Below are positions 11,620 through 23,541 of a DNA stretch of 64,000 bases, piece after piece. The notes beneath the pieces were generated by a model. It saw only the letters and a list, made by a program, of their open reading frames with translations. It did not search any database and was not told the DNA's origin. Within the stretch, counting starts at the first letter, position 1. Each line of letters begins with the position of its first letter. The DNA comes from Hypoxylon rubiginosum (lineage: Eukaryota > Ascomycota > Sordariomycetes > Xylariales > Hypoxylaceae), in contig CADCXA010000006.1 in NCBI GenBank assembly GCA_902806565.1, positions 1,674,001-1,738,000 on the forward strand, written 5' to 3'. A program made the position numbers and the translations under genes.

Positions 11620-12814
11620 TCACTCTGCGACGTCCAAATCATCATGCTGGGGAGGTGGGCTATCGACAGCTGCTTTAACATGTCAGTATATCGTACTTCT
11701 AAAGGGGCCATAAGCATCCTTACCTTTCCGGTCATCGCCGTTCGCACCATTGTCGCGACGGTCACGGTCTTCACGATCGTCTCGGTCGCGGTCACTATTG
11801 GTTTAGGGGGTAAGCTCCACCTTGTCTACGTTGTCATGAGACGGGGAGTCATCGTACCGAGCGTCCGGGCTGCGAGAACGGTCGCGCGTGTCACGACGTT
11901 CACGGTCGTAATCCCGGTCTCGGTCTCGGTCACGGCGATCATCCTTCCTGGGGGAGTATTCGCGGGTGCTGCGGCGAGGAGAGGGAGAACGGCCGCGGCG
12001 AGGGGAACGTGCTCCTCCGCGCTCACGTCTGCCGTCGCGGTCACGGCCACTGTCAAAGCGCCAAGAAGCGGAAGGAGGCGTACGAGCCCACTATACACGT
12101 GTCAGCTACCAACGAAGGGGGGAAGGCGATTTTAGGTCATAGAACTTACCTCGATCTTCAAGAGATCGTCACGACCAATACGCTTGTTATGCATTTCATG
12201 GTAGGCATCATCTGCATCGCGACGATCCTCGTACTCGACGAAGGCGAACCTGGAGAGGTAAGTTAGGTCACGTTGTTTGCGCAAGGTTTGGGGGAGTTCA
12301 CTCACAGTCTGCTAGACGCGGAACGCGGAGCCGGAATGTCACAGCGGACAAGGCGACCATAGCTAAATAGATTTGTATGTCAGCGACCTCAAAGAATTGT
12401 ATGACTTTCCCAATGATTTGCATCGACAGCATCGAGCTTCGGATTTCCATCGCGATTATATATACAAGGGCGCGTGGAACGATGCATCTCAGGATGCTCT
12501 ACGACCGCTCGATCGAAAGGGATGGAATAGCTGAAGCTGAAGTGGATACGTGGATACGTGGATACGGAGGGCGTGGGAGGCATAAGCGGTTGATGACAAG
12601 ACGGATCGAGGACTCGACGAAGCCGAGAACGACGAAGCGAGGCCGGGGTGGAGGACGAGAAGGCAGGTGACATCGGACACCGCATCCGTAGGACGGTCGA
12701 TCGATACACCGACGAGGATAATGGGACATACCGTTCGAATTCGTAGGCGAGGTCGCGAGCACGCGTGCCGTGGCTGAAGCCAGTCACGTAGAGGGTGGTA
12801 CCACCTCGGGACAT
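11620..12814 (-). CDS. srp1: SR-type splicing factor, Srp1-like (RRM + RS/RD tail)
   Basis: Exons are 12814-12732, 12362-12306, 12249-12150, 12090-11858, 11794-11724 and 11672-11620, giving 198 aa. One RNA-recognition motif spans about residues 5-80: RNP2-like TLYVTGF, and LFAFVEYEDRRDADDAYHEM as RNP1. A tail rich in RS, SP and RD dipeptides follows, and the protein ends HDDLDVAE. The layout matches fission yeast Srp1 and its filamentous-fungal orthologues, nuclear factors in pre-mRNA splicing. The fifth intron (11857-11795, 63 nt) is length-divisible-by-three and contains an in-frame TAA. If retained, it gives a shorter isoform ending in VELTP. The last acceptor has two candidate AGs three bases apart (AAGCAG), a tandem-acceptor arrangement. 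Confidence 0.9.
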
Positions 12815-14347
12815 GATGGCGGGTGTTGAGAGATTGTTTGTAAAGTTGGTGCAAGAAAGGAGAAAGGGAAAGGGAATGAAGAGGACGGGAGAAATGGAAA
12901 TGGGTTATCAACCTTGATGAGGCAAGGTAGAAATTGATTGAGATGCGTCGCGTGTTGGAAAAGAATTGATTTTGATGTTAAATGCAACAGCAACACGCTG
13001 AAAGTGCTGGGAGTTCGTTCGTTCGTCCAAGTTTATTTTAGTGGTTGGCCGTCATAAAATTTGCTTTGAAAGGCCCCGGCGGATTTTCGGAACAACTTTT
13101 ACTGTTTGTTGGCCTTTGACTTGCAGATTTGCAGTTGGTACCACAGTGTCAACTACATAAGGTTACAGGTACGAGCCTAAGGTACCAGCCAGCCAACAGC
13201 TATCCCCTGTGTCCCTGTGCACCGTCCCGTTATGCGCTATATGACCATTTAGGGTGCTATGACGCAAACGCTGCAGACACTGCAGACACTGTTACCCTCG
13301 CGTGCTTTCCGACCAATTGTATGTACCTAAGTAGCATGACCTGCCTGCAATTTAGGAGAAACACCAATACGGTGCACTGTGAGCCCCCTACCTCCCTACC
13401 TCTACGTACCAGGTAGGCAAGGTCAGCTACACAAACAAGGCAGCTTGATACTGGATGAAGCTGTAGATACATGTAGATACATGTAAGTAGGGACGTACAG
13501 CATATAGATGTGCATAAATCCGTATTACTTTTGTCAATTTTCCACTCCATTCATGATGCATCACGTCGTTTATTAGTTGCATATCTTACCTACATGTAGC
13601 TAATTCCTTATTCCTTACAGGTCGAATGGCACCTCGGACGAACAAGAACATACGAATCGTAATGTAGCCCTTACCCGACTGGAAAGATCTAACGCCGGTC
13701 TGTGGCGTGCTGATATCACCCATGTTGCAGTTATCTGAGCTGTTGCGTAAAGGGCTGCATGAGACTTGAGTCGCATGCATCGGGGAGGCATAAGCATGCA
13801 CGGCGAGAGACACCTTACAAGTCTCTTGCCGATACTATATATCTTGCAGGTTTGGATTCGTTGCTCTTATAATCTCATGATTCTTGACTCGCTGCCCTAC
13901 AAGATCCCGTATCGTCAAGCTGCCAAGCACCAGCACGAACCAGACGTCTCGATCCACTCGATCCTATAAGCCTTGGATTAACTCACATGCATAATCAGGA
14001 AAAATGATCATTGGTCGACGATGACGACCGTCTACGTGTGAACGGTTCGTGTGGTTGCTGCTCACTGCTTCAAGCGTATATCTTAGTGCTTCTTGAGCTT
14101 GGTATGAACGCACGATTTTCGAGTGAATACGAAAGAGCTGTGATCAAATACCAATTTAGATGTTATAGACACATGAGAAGCGTAATAGCCAGTTCGTTAC
14201 CCAAACATACCTTCATACCGTCATACTGAACTTGAACTTGAACTTGAACTCCATGCCTTACATCACATACCTCTCATGCTACCAATACCTCCCAAACGCC
14301 GTATCCCCATTCGCATACACATACAACCTCGCAACCCCTTCAGAGAA
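12815..14347. other. Intergenic region
   Basis: No gene is supported. GAACTTGAACTTGAACTT (three tandem copies of a 6-bp unit) lies near 14228-14250. Short open frames on both strands lack any family resemblance. Confidence 0.5.
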
Positions 14348-16906
14348 TCACAGAATCAGATACAAACTACACAGCAAACTCGGACCCGTAAAGATGCCCG
14401 CCCAAAAGAGCATGTTGCCGAGCGTCTCCTGGTTGCGGAGCCACCTGGTCCGGCTCAGCTTGACGAGCGGGAGCTGGCACATCTGCAACATGAGCAGGTA
14501 GCCGCGCAGCTTCTTGAAGATGCACCACATGACGAGCTCGTGCACGCAGGCCGACAGGAAGAAGGTGATGAGCGTCGCCGTGTGCTTGTTGACCTTCATC
14601 GACGAGATCGAGCTGTGGTAGACGTGCCGCAGGAGGAAGTTGTGCACGGGGCGGTTCCAGTCGCGGGCGTACTGGTCCCACGAGACTGTGTGATGGGAAT
14701 TAGTCTCTAGGAGATGAAGACGAGATGAAAAGAACTAAATCTGCAACTTACCGCTATTCCACCACGCATCGTAGAAGCTTCGGTCGGCAAAGTAAGTGAG
14801 CTCCGCGAGTATATTGAGAACCGTCTCCCAGATGAGGTACCACGCCAGCTAATAGCAAGAGTCAACAAGAATCCAACTAGCAAAGGACGAACTACAACGA
14901 TGGCGCTCACCAGGTACTCCATCATGAAGGGGAAGATCAGATCACTCAAGACCCAGGGGAATTCTTGAAACCTCTGGGCGGTCGTCCAGCCCGTCTCCTT
15001 CATGTAGACGGTCCTCATCACGACGGGGTAGATGAAGGCCTGCGAGATCATGATCATGACGAAGATGACGCCGATGAGGGCGCAGGCCTTCTCGGCCACG
15101 TAGGACCACTTGATGCTATCGGACCTGGGATACTGAAGCTCGTAGACAACGGTAGGCAACACGATATATTCGTAATGGTTCTGGAAAGTCAGATTGTTCG
15201 GATAGTAGTGTGCCGGGTCCGTGGCTTTCCCCGTCAGCTCATCCGCGAGCGCATCGGCTTCCCACTTGATCAACCTCTCGAACAGGTGCAGCTGCTCCAT
15301 GTCGAGCGGCTCCGCCGCTTCGATGGCGTTTGAGATGTTCTCGACATCGCTTTTCTCAGTGCTCTGAGGCTTGGACAGCGAGCGGCGCCTCTCGTGGTAC
15401 TCATTCGCCGACGGCGGTAGCGCGAGGTGCGAAGTTGAAAGCGCGGAAACCTGTGGACTGGTCGACGAGGGGGATGACACAGGTGAAACCAATTCTAGCT
15501 GTTTTAACTTGAATAGTAGGCTCTATAACACTCATAAGTTAATCCACTTTTAATAAACATAGTTAGAGAAGAAGAAAAAACATACCTGTCGTTTCTTATA
15601 TACAGTTGAGAGATGACCGTTGTAAAATGCGTACGAATGTTGCTTCATCAACATTACGATGCCATGGAGGACGAAGAAGACAGTATCTTCACCATATTAA
15701 ATCAGCACTCGGTCTTGGTGTTTAACTTGACCAATGAAGCTTGATGTTGAAGCGATTTTAAGGGGCACCCAAAGAATAGAAGCTGGCTTACGGGTCCACG
15801 GCCAGTCCCTCACAAGTGGAAGGCCAACTACACCCGCGATGAACAAGGTTTGCCAAATCTACGAAAGTATCAATCAACCGAAGTTGTTCACGTTCTGTTG
15901 AAGCGAAGACTTACGTTCTGAATTATCCAGCCCGACCTTTCCCAGTCGATATACTGGCGGAAGACTAGGCGTTGCATAGCCCAACTTACTCCAGTAAGTC
16001 CACACATGATGCCATCGGAGAGCAGAAGCACAACGACTATATCGACGATTAGTCTTCTTGATGACCGGAACGACCTAAGAAGTCCTCTATCCTCTATAAG
16101 AGTAGGAAACAGGAAAATGAAACATGAACTTACCATCCCTTCGAAACATGGTCTTCATAATCTCGTTAGTACCAAGCGGACTCCCCGTCTTCCTCCAGTT
16201 CTCGGCGCCCATCTTGATGATGAGGATGGTCATGCCGATCCAGAAGAGGACGTAGAAGCCGTGGAACTGGCTGTTCGCGGCATCTTGGTTCTGTCTATCG
16301 AAGCAGGAGAACTGCTTCGTAAAGACCATGTCCCGCAGCTTCTCGCGCCGGCTCGGCAACACCTTCTCTCTCTCCTGGACGTGGAACACTGTTAGTGGTA
16401 TGTTCATGAATGATCGTTGGCGAGTCAAGTTTTTAAAAAATTAGGTGGAGACGTGCTCTTTCTAAGCCCCTTCTTAATATCTCGCGGAGCTCTGCGTCAT
16501 CGCTCACCACGACGTACGTCTTCTTCCCCTCACCCACGGAGCCGGACTTAGGTAGGGACTGGAGATATTTAGGACTCGGTTTCCCGTTTACTTCTGGGTT
16601 TTCAATGGGTACGATCTCAGGAGTTACTACAGCCGAGTCGTCGTATGAGTCGTTTGTTGATTTGCGTTGCAAGAAAACCGATTGCAGCGGCTTGTCCTTG
16701 TCCTTATCCCGGTCCTCACAGCCCGAATCGCTGTTGCTGTCGGATGGTGTATCCGGGGCACGGAGCCCTACAGCCCTCAAAGCTTCGGCTAGGTCAGCCG
16801 GATGGTGCACTTCCCGCCTCGGTCGTACTCCATGATTATTATCAAGGTTCGTTGCACTGTGTCCCCGGTCATTCGAGACTGGGCGGGGTTCCTCTGTGGT
16901 AGCCAT
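14348..16906 (-). CDS. ARE2: Sterol O-acyltransferase (ARE1/ARE2, MBOAT family)
   Basis: Exons are 16906-16453, 16388-16134, 16036-15915, 15858-15792, 15686-15586, 15498-14911, 14848-14752 and 14685-14348, giving 673 aa. The enzyme esterifies sterols with fatty acyl-CoA in the endoplasmic reticulum membrane for storage in lipid droplets. A soluble acidic N-terminus of about 160 residues is followed by multiple membrane segments. Family marks are FTKQFSCFDR, SGWIIQN, LHGIVMLMKQHSYAFYNG, the acyl-CoA-binding-type motif read here as FYDAWWN, and the catalytic His in CVHELVMW. The motif is usually FYxDWWN; here the fourth residue is Ala. The first donor (GTCTCC at 16452) is weak, so the exon 1/2 join is the least certain. 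Confidence 0.92.
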
Positions 16907-17888
16907 GTTTCACGACGACAAGGACATCAGATCATGGCTTGGTTTCTCTCCAGGGAAGAAATGAGCAATTTAGTTGTTTAAGAATACTAGAACGAGGCTC
17001 TCGGAAATCCGGAGACGTCGATATAACTTCTCGGCTTAATAGACCGGCGTTTGTAAACCGACTTTCGAACTTATGACGATTTACAGTCTAAAAGCTGTCT
17101 TGTGTTTTGCTAATTAACTATCGGCTATCCTCTATTATTAATTCGGATCGATCGCATCGAGTATTGCCACCTGATTCTTAGCACGGCCGGCGGAACCGGG
17201 CGAATCCACTCAGTTTCGAGGTAACGAGGCTTCCGGATAACCCGGTTGGGGTTTGGTAGCATTGAAATTCCGTTCGGCGACGGGGAGTGGCCAGTTTTCA
17301 TTAGTAGGCCGGACTATGCAAATCTTTGAATATTATGTCCGAATACGAAACCGAGGTCAGGATGTAAAGGAGTTATGTTTCTACACTATTATGACAGATT
17401 GACGGGTTCACATGAGCCTAGTAAATCCTTTGTTCTCGCTTACCCAGTAACAAGCTCGGAGGAAGGGCTGTCGGCATGTGACGACGGGAAACGTTCGACG
17501 TAATATGATTGTCATCTTTTCATATACCTCCTACCACCTAACCTAGGTACTTTGTACCCATATACTACCGACCTCAGTCCTTGAGGCAAATACGGCGGGG
17601 CGAGTGTTACACTGCATATTCCTCTTCCCCATACTACTATCCAGATATTGCTGTCAAGGCTGTTTACGCAAAAACTCGTAGCTGGAGATAGAAGCGTACT
17701 CCATCAACTTGCTGGGCTGAAAGAGAGAAGGCTGCAATCAAAGTTTTTTTTTAATCAAGGCTAATGGTAACTCATTAAGCTCAAACGTATCATAGTCAGA
17801 TCCCTCAACTTTTCTAGTAACCTTAGACCCTTCGTCCACACATCGTGTTGAAAGAGAAACCAAGAAACCCATCTCACACTGACCCGTC
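16907..17888. other. Intergenic region
   Basis: Between the 5' end of the sterol acyltransferase and the 3' end of fimbrin. I see no gene. One CCTAGGTAC word lies at 17542-17550. Confidence 0.55.
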
Positions 17889-20011
17889 CTACTGCATCTT
17901 CTCATACGTGGCCATCAGCGAACCTGGATAATAGTTAGCTTTTATTCCGCGTCAAAAATTGATGAAATATCGATGGCTCTTACCAATAAAAGTGGTGACC
18001 AGCCTGCTGCGGACCTGGCAAATATCCTCTGGCACTAGCCAGATTGTTGCACCCATCTTTCTGGCGATGCTGATGCTGAGTTTGGCATTCAAATAAGCTT
18101 CTTCGTCAGTCCGTCCAGCGGTGACAAGGTCGTAGTCGACGTAGCTACTCTTCATGCCGTTTAACACGTCCAAGAAGAAGATACCGCTGCCGATGGCGGG
18201 ATCTTTAAAGGATCGAACTGACGAGTTTCGGCCCCCTTTTCGAGACATCTCGTTCGCCCATTTTACCATCTCCGAATCGGTAATCTCCCGCTTTCCAAGA
18301 CGCTGTGCTAGAGCCGAAAGCGTCAAAGTTATATCTTTGCGCATTAGCTGCCACACAAGACCTAGCGTGAGCAACTTGTTTCCATCTGTGATGTCTGCAC
18401 CTTGAATGCCGACCAGAGAGAACCCATTTTGCTTCCCGAGCTCAACGGCGTAGTTTGTGTTCTCGACAGCCTTGAATCGCATCAACTCGGCGCCGCTCGC
18501 AGATCTCTTGTTCACGTGTCTCCAGTTCACCGATCCCTTGATAACCTTGTCGTAAGCCTGCATAAGAATAGTACCGTCGCGAAGATCATCGAAGAATGAG
18601 ACAACAGAGGGCTGTACATCGAGACTGTTCAGCCACAACGTAAATACTCTGGCTTCTCGTTCACCTTCGGCATCGAAATCTTCCACCTCTTGCTTTTCTT
18701 CTTCGGTAATAGGGTCTAGAGCTGGATGATTGTTAAACAGGTTGGCGACAAAGGCGAGGTTCAGCTTGGGGTTTCCAGCTACAAGAGAGGTTGGTGTTAA
18801 AAACTTGCGGCAGCTAAGCTTGTCAGCGTCGACCAACACCTCTTCAGCTCGCTGCAATAGATCGCGCGTCTGGAGGGGAGCTCTGCTGCATCCGTAATCC
18901 TTTCCAATTTGCGCAAGCAGAACAGCGTAGTTCTCTCCGTCTTTTACATCAGTCGAAAAGTTGGCGACACGACGATGCCAACCAGCCGCATTCAGTTGAT
19001 AGTTGAACCATCTGAGAAGAATTTGCTCCGGAGGTAAGCGTAGGAACTGCTCTAGAGTCTCATCTTCCTCGAGGAGCCTATAGAGCTCAGGGTGCAGCTT
19101 GATGTCAATCTTGCCTAGGAGACCCCTGCGGATAACCTGCCAGATCAGGCCAAGAATCAGGTGTTCTCGGACCTCGATGATGTCCCCGCTACCAATATTG
19201 ACGACGGAACATCCGATACCTTTCGCTGACTCGATGACGATATTGTTGTTCTCCGTCATATGAAACGCGTTCAGCTTCTTGACCTTCCTACCGGGGACAT
19301 TCAGAACACGTTCGTCAATGGTGTCGGGTACGCTATCATTGATAAGCTTGGCAAGCACAAGACCATCTTTACACTCGTCAAACATCTCGAAGGTATCGGT
19401 CGGGAAGGGCAGTCGGCTCCCTATGTCAGGGTCGCCAGCTAGGACAGCATTTATATGGCGGGTAAATTCGGTTCGCTCATCCTCGTTGATGGTATGGGTG
19501 ACGTTGGTACTGGAGCCCGCAACATGAATCTTGCCGACGCTTCCTTTGGAGGAGTGTCCGCCCGTTCTTTGAGACACGATACCCGAAGGTGAAGATGGCG
19601 CGGCACCGCCGGTGTTCATGCGCCGCTGCGCGGGAGATGATTCGCGTAGTTTAGCGACCAGCTAGGCATATGTTAGCATCGGAAGCATAGTATCGTCTGT
19701 GCGAATCCGTGCAACTCACGCCGACGTAGTCTTCAAGCTCGACTCTTCGAGATGAGTCGAGTTCGACTTCCTTCAAGGCTTGTCGGACAACATCGTATGG
19801 CTGTCGCTCGCTCTGTTGAGTGGCCTTGATGGCGGTGGCTTCGTCAAGGTAGCCCTTATCGTCGACGTCGAGTCTGCGGAAGGCATCCGTCAGGGAGAAG
19901 ATGTCGCCCTGTTGGAACTGAGGAAATTTCCTGATTGTAAATGGTTAGGCTGACCGTGTACACAGAGAGAACACCTATTAGTAACTACCTCTGGAGTTTT
20001 AGGACATTCAT
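17889..20011 (-). CDS. SAC6: Fimbrin/plastin, actin-bundling protein
   Basis: Exons are 20011-19989, 19930-19720, 19661-17984 and 17923-17889, giving 648 aa, close to yeast Sac6 (642). The N-terminus MNVLKLQRKFPQF leads into an EF-hand region with a loop DVDDKGYLDEAT. Four calponin-homology domains arranged as two actin-binding domains fill the rest; visible landmarks are TRHINAVL, DGLVLAKLINDSVPDTIDERVLN, LLRWFNYQLNAAG, VFTLWLNSLDV and MVKWANEMSRKGG. The protein ends SLMATYEKMQ. It crosslinks F-actin at endocytic patches and, in hyphae, at the subapical collar. The 7-residue-plus first exon and the short last exon were placed from phase-correct splice sites. Confidence 0.96.
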
Positions 20012-21178
20012 GGCCAATGAATTTGAAGTTTGAGAGCCACGAACAGCGGTTGGTTGGTTAGATCAAACTGTGGCGATGGACTGCGATGTTTTTCAGTTGT
20101 CGACCTTGGAGGGGTTGACGGATCTACTGATATATCTGGTTGCGACTAGTGAGAAGCTCGTAGACCGGTGCCTACGCCTAGACAAAGCTACGGAGATGGT
20201 CAATAAGAAATTATTCCCTCAGCTATTATCAGGTTGCCTAGTGCCTAGACGATGTGATGGAGCTGGAGGTGGAACAAGGTAAGGCTACGTATGACTTGTT
20301 AAGGAGTTGGCGAGTGTCGCCCAAAAGCTGTTGCAAATAACAGGTTCGGCGGGGGAGGGGGCAAACGCCGAGCGCTCCTGCGGCACTGATGTAATTTGGA
20401 CTTGACCCCTGCAGCTCTGGCCTTGGCAATCTTGGCAAAAGTCACCAGCCACATCTACTTGCGTAAGGCCAAACGTCTCCCATCTGCAGGCAGCAGTAAA
20501 TGGGATTCAACTCATATCAGTGCCTACCAGGTAGGTACCGAGAACGAGGAGGCAGCAATTCACCAAGACAGCAAGATTACCTCAAGCAAAGTAAGATCTA
20601 ATATTATTCATTATCATTATCTAAGTCCCGTCCCTGTGTTAAGTTAACAAGGTCCACAACAGTCAAATGAATTGACACGCAAGCCTCCCATCTAAATTCC
20701 GACTCATACTGATTCAGTGGCACTCCAAGATCTCAAGGTCGCATCTTCATAGCATACCTAGGTATGAACTAGAAGAGCAAAAACTTGTGTTGAGATCACC
20801 ACCTATACCATGGTCGAGTTCCGACATAAAGCAATAGATAACTTTGCCCTACGATGTAGGGTTGAAAGTTAGAAAAGACCTCAACGGCTCGCTCCGACGG
20901 TCCACTCCGCCAATGAGAATTTACCTACGAGGCAGATAGACATGTCCCTTACGTGTAGAGCTGTCAAAAAACTTTGCATCGGGGTCGCTATCCCCGCCAA
21001 TTCTTCGTGGTAATCAGTCCATCTGTTAATGGACTGTGTATCGTTGCGGACGGAAAGCAAATCCGATTCGCGACACACAAGTGTTCCTCATCCCACGCCA
21101 ACAACCCAAACGCCAAATGCTTTCGAGGTCGCACTTTTGACACATCACATGCGCCATCCCACGATCTATCCCTTCTCT
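20012..21178. other. Intergenic region
   Basis: No gene supported; a short frame at 20070-20282 has no recognisable features. Confidence 0.5.
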
Positions 21179-21720
21179 CTATGCTACACCATAGACGGTA
21201 TCGGGAGTGATGGTAAAGTTCATGAGCGGTGCCACGAACTGGTTGTACGACGCGTCGGCCTGCCCAGTGAAGTTCCACCATGTTGACTCGGTGTACAGGT
21301 CAGTGTACCTTAGGCTCACTTGGATCTGAGGTCGGTGTGTCGTTCCGTTGGTTGAGTTCTTGCTCGGAAGAAGCTTTGCGTTGACCTCGTAGTCGGTTTC
21401 CGCCTTTTCGAGTGCCGAGCAAGCACTAAAGTCGGCACCCTCGCCCTCTCCACTGCAGTGGGCTTTGAATGAGGGACTGGGAGGCCTATCAGTCGAATTG
21501 CCAATGCCGGTTATGTTGAAGTCTATAGCAAGCCAGTAAGTAAACAAGGACAGGCATGTAAATCGTCTAGAACCATACCGTAGGTGCATGTTTCTGCGCA
21601 ACCGGCGCTCCAACCTGTCACGGTCCAGTACCAAGATACCCTGTCAGCAGCAATCCGCATCACCCTCGCGGATGCCATACTGGCGCCGGCTAACGCTGCT
21701 ATGATAGGGGTGACGCGCAT
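21179..21720 (-). CDS. Small secreted protein of unknown function
   Basis: Exons are 21720-21579 and 21522-21179, giving 161 aa. A signal peptide is clear (MRVTPIIAALAGASMASA, cleavage after about residue 18). The mature part has four or more Cys in two pairs (CAETC and CSGEGEGADFSAC), which fits disulfides, and several N-glycosylation sequons (NIT, NST, NFT). The order WYWTVTGWSAGC...DFNITG resembles small secreted proteins widespread in plant-associated and saprotrophic Sordariomycetes. I cannot assign a function; an extracellular or cell-wall role is an inference from the signal peptide only. Confidence 0.75.
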
Positions 21721-22958
21721 TTTGAGGATGTTATGTGTGGAGCAATCGGGGAAGTGGTTGACTTAAAGCGTTGAGAAAGTGTTGATAGTGTAGGTTGACT
21801 TGAGTGAGACAGCTGGGTAGAAGGCTGGTATGAGACAGTTCCTTTCTACGCCTAGGGCCACCAAAGTAAAATAAGGAGGACCAGAACTCTTAAATGTCGA
21901 ATGTCTTCGATCTAACGTGCACTACCTAGGCTTTGTTGGTATTGGTATTGTCGGTTCCTGTCGATTCTTTCTCAAAAGGATCGTGTGGACCTAATCGCTC
22001 GGTACGAAGGTTGCAGTAATATGGGGAATGTTCGTCAATATCCTTGTGGTTCCTGGTCGATCAAAAGGGGTTGGACGTGTATTATTGGTGAAGCGGTAAA
22101 GAGCCAAGCGCAATCGCGCTAAGTTATTATTATTCCCTGACTGCCGATCTGTTCGAATGGGGAATTGGCGTTGAAAGACGGGAAATAAAAGGGGGAGCCT
22201 CACTCCTTCAGAAGATACAAGTACATCTAGTACCTTCAAGCCAACCCCACCATGACTACATCTTTCCTTCAACAAGAGAGACGTGACTGTACAATGCCAA
22301 CGTGTAGTTTCATTGTGCTCATTGTGCTCGAGATGAATCGTCTACTGTCATTGGCTTCATGTACATAGCCACTCAACTTGGCACTCTCTACTTTTGCTTG
22401 TCATTCTCTTTTACACGTATCTTGGCGTACAATTCATACAAACATCAATGGGCTATCTTTTTAGAGTATTCCATCATATTCTTCTTTACACGTACACAAT
22501 ATACAAATGTAACTACCTCACCCGCAGGTGTAACGAGTCGAGGTGCTTCAAGTCTTTGATCACCGAAGCAAACACTTGTTTACTATTCTTAGATCATTGA
22601 TCATTGCCAAGGCGGAACATGTGAATCACCTTTAATCCTACTACCTACTGTTAGTCACGCACTGACGAAGTTCCAGTCTGCTTCGTACCTCAGTTAGAAT
22701 TGGGTACATGTACCTATGTCAGTTGGCATCTTCGAGAAGATGACTCTAAGATCGCCTATCGAGAAAAGAGTTCATAACTGTGCCTATTTCTCAAGTGCAC
22801 CTCTAAATATCGTCCAATTCGACTCGGCTTTCCTGACCAAATCTTTTACCGTAGTTCCAGGGTCGTCAGACATCTCAAGTGGCCACCCTCCCAATATCAT
22901 ATCGAAATGCATGATAAACCAACGCCTAAAGGATGTGCTCCAGCAAGATAACAATGCA
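21721..22958. other. Intergenic region
   Basis: Promoter side of the secreted protein and 3' side of the TMEM234-like gene. No further gene is seen. Confidence 0.5.
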
Positions 22959-23541
22959 TCAACTCGATTTACTCTGGACACACAATGCAATGCCACAAAG
23001 GGATAAAGCCATTCCTATCCACGTATCTAGTATTCGATTAGCAAGCATTCCATCAGATGCAGCAGCTCATTAGAATCTATAGAACTTACCCCTACTTATG
23101 ACTTTCCTATCAACCCACCAATCGCCCAGTACCGTGAATAAGAACGCCAGAGTGTTTACAATCGGGACCGTCAAGCTCAATTCTATCGTGGCATGTCAGC
23201 ATTCCGCACGTCTGCCAGATCCGGAGCAGGAAGCAGTGAAACTAACCCGCTTGGCCGATGAGTAGGAAGAACCAAACACTTCCAGTCAGGTTGATGAGCA
23301 GCGGAACGGCATATCTCGGATTCCGCAGCAGGTCGACGACGGCGAAGAATGCGCCGTACAGTTTGCTCTTGATCCAACTCGCCTTCACGTCGTCCCTCGC
23401 TAGTAGCGGATGAGCCGGCGGGTTGTGGTCCTTGGCCGCGCGGCGGATGAAGGGCGTCGTGAGTCCCCACGCGAGCCCGACGAGCAAAAAGCCAGCTACG
23501 TAGTTGATGGCCGGTGGTTGAGTCGAAGACGACATTTTCAA
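22959..23541 (-). CDS. TMEM234-like (UPF0546) small membrane protein
   Basis: Exons are 23541-23247, 23182-23090 and 23026-22959, giving 151 aa (149 if the second Met at 23535 is the start). It has four hydrophobic segments: AGFLLVGLAWGLTTP, YAVPLLINLTGSVWFFLLIG, TVPIVNTLAFLFTVLGDWWV and WIGMALSLCGIALCV. The order WGLTTPFIRRA, LNxTGSVWFF, LTVPIVNTLAFLFT matches the conserved eukaryotic TMEM234 family, related in fold to small drug/metabolite transporters. Its molecular role is not established. The short third exon (ending QSKSS) completes the last membrane helix. Confidence 0.88.

Noticed and set aside
11611..12135. 174-codon plus-strand frame
   Set aside because: It lies opposite the SR-protein exons; its Val/Thr-rich sequence is the reverse of RD/RS-coding repeats.
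20070..20282. 70-codon plus-strand frame upstream of fimbrin
   Set aside because: Lies in the fimbrin promoter region and has no supporting features.
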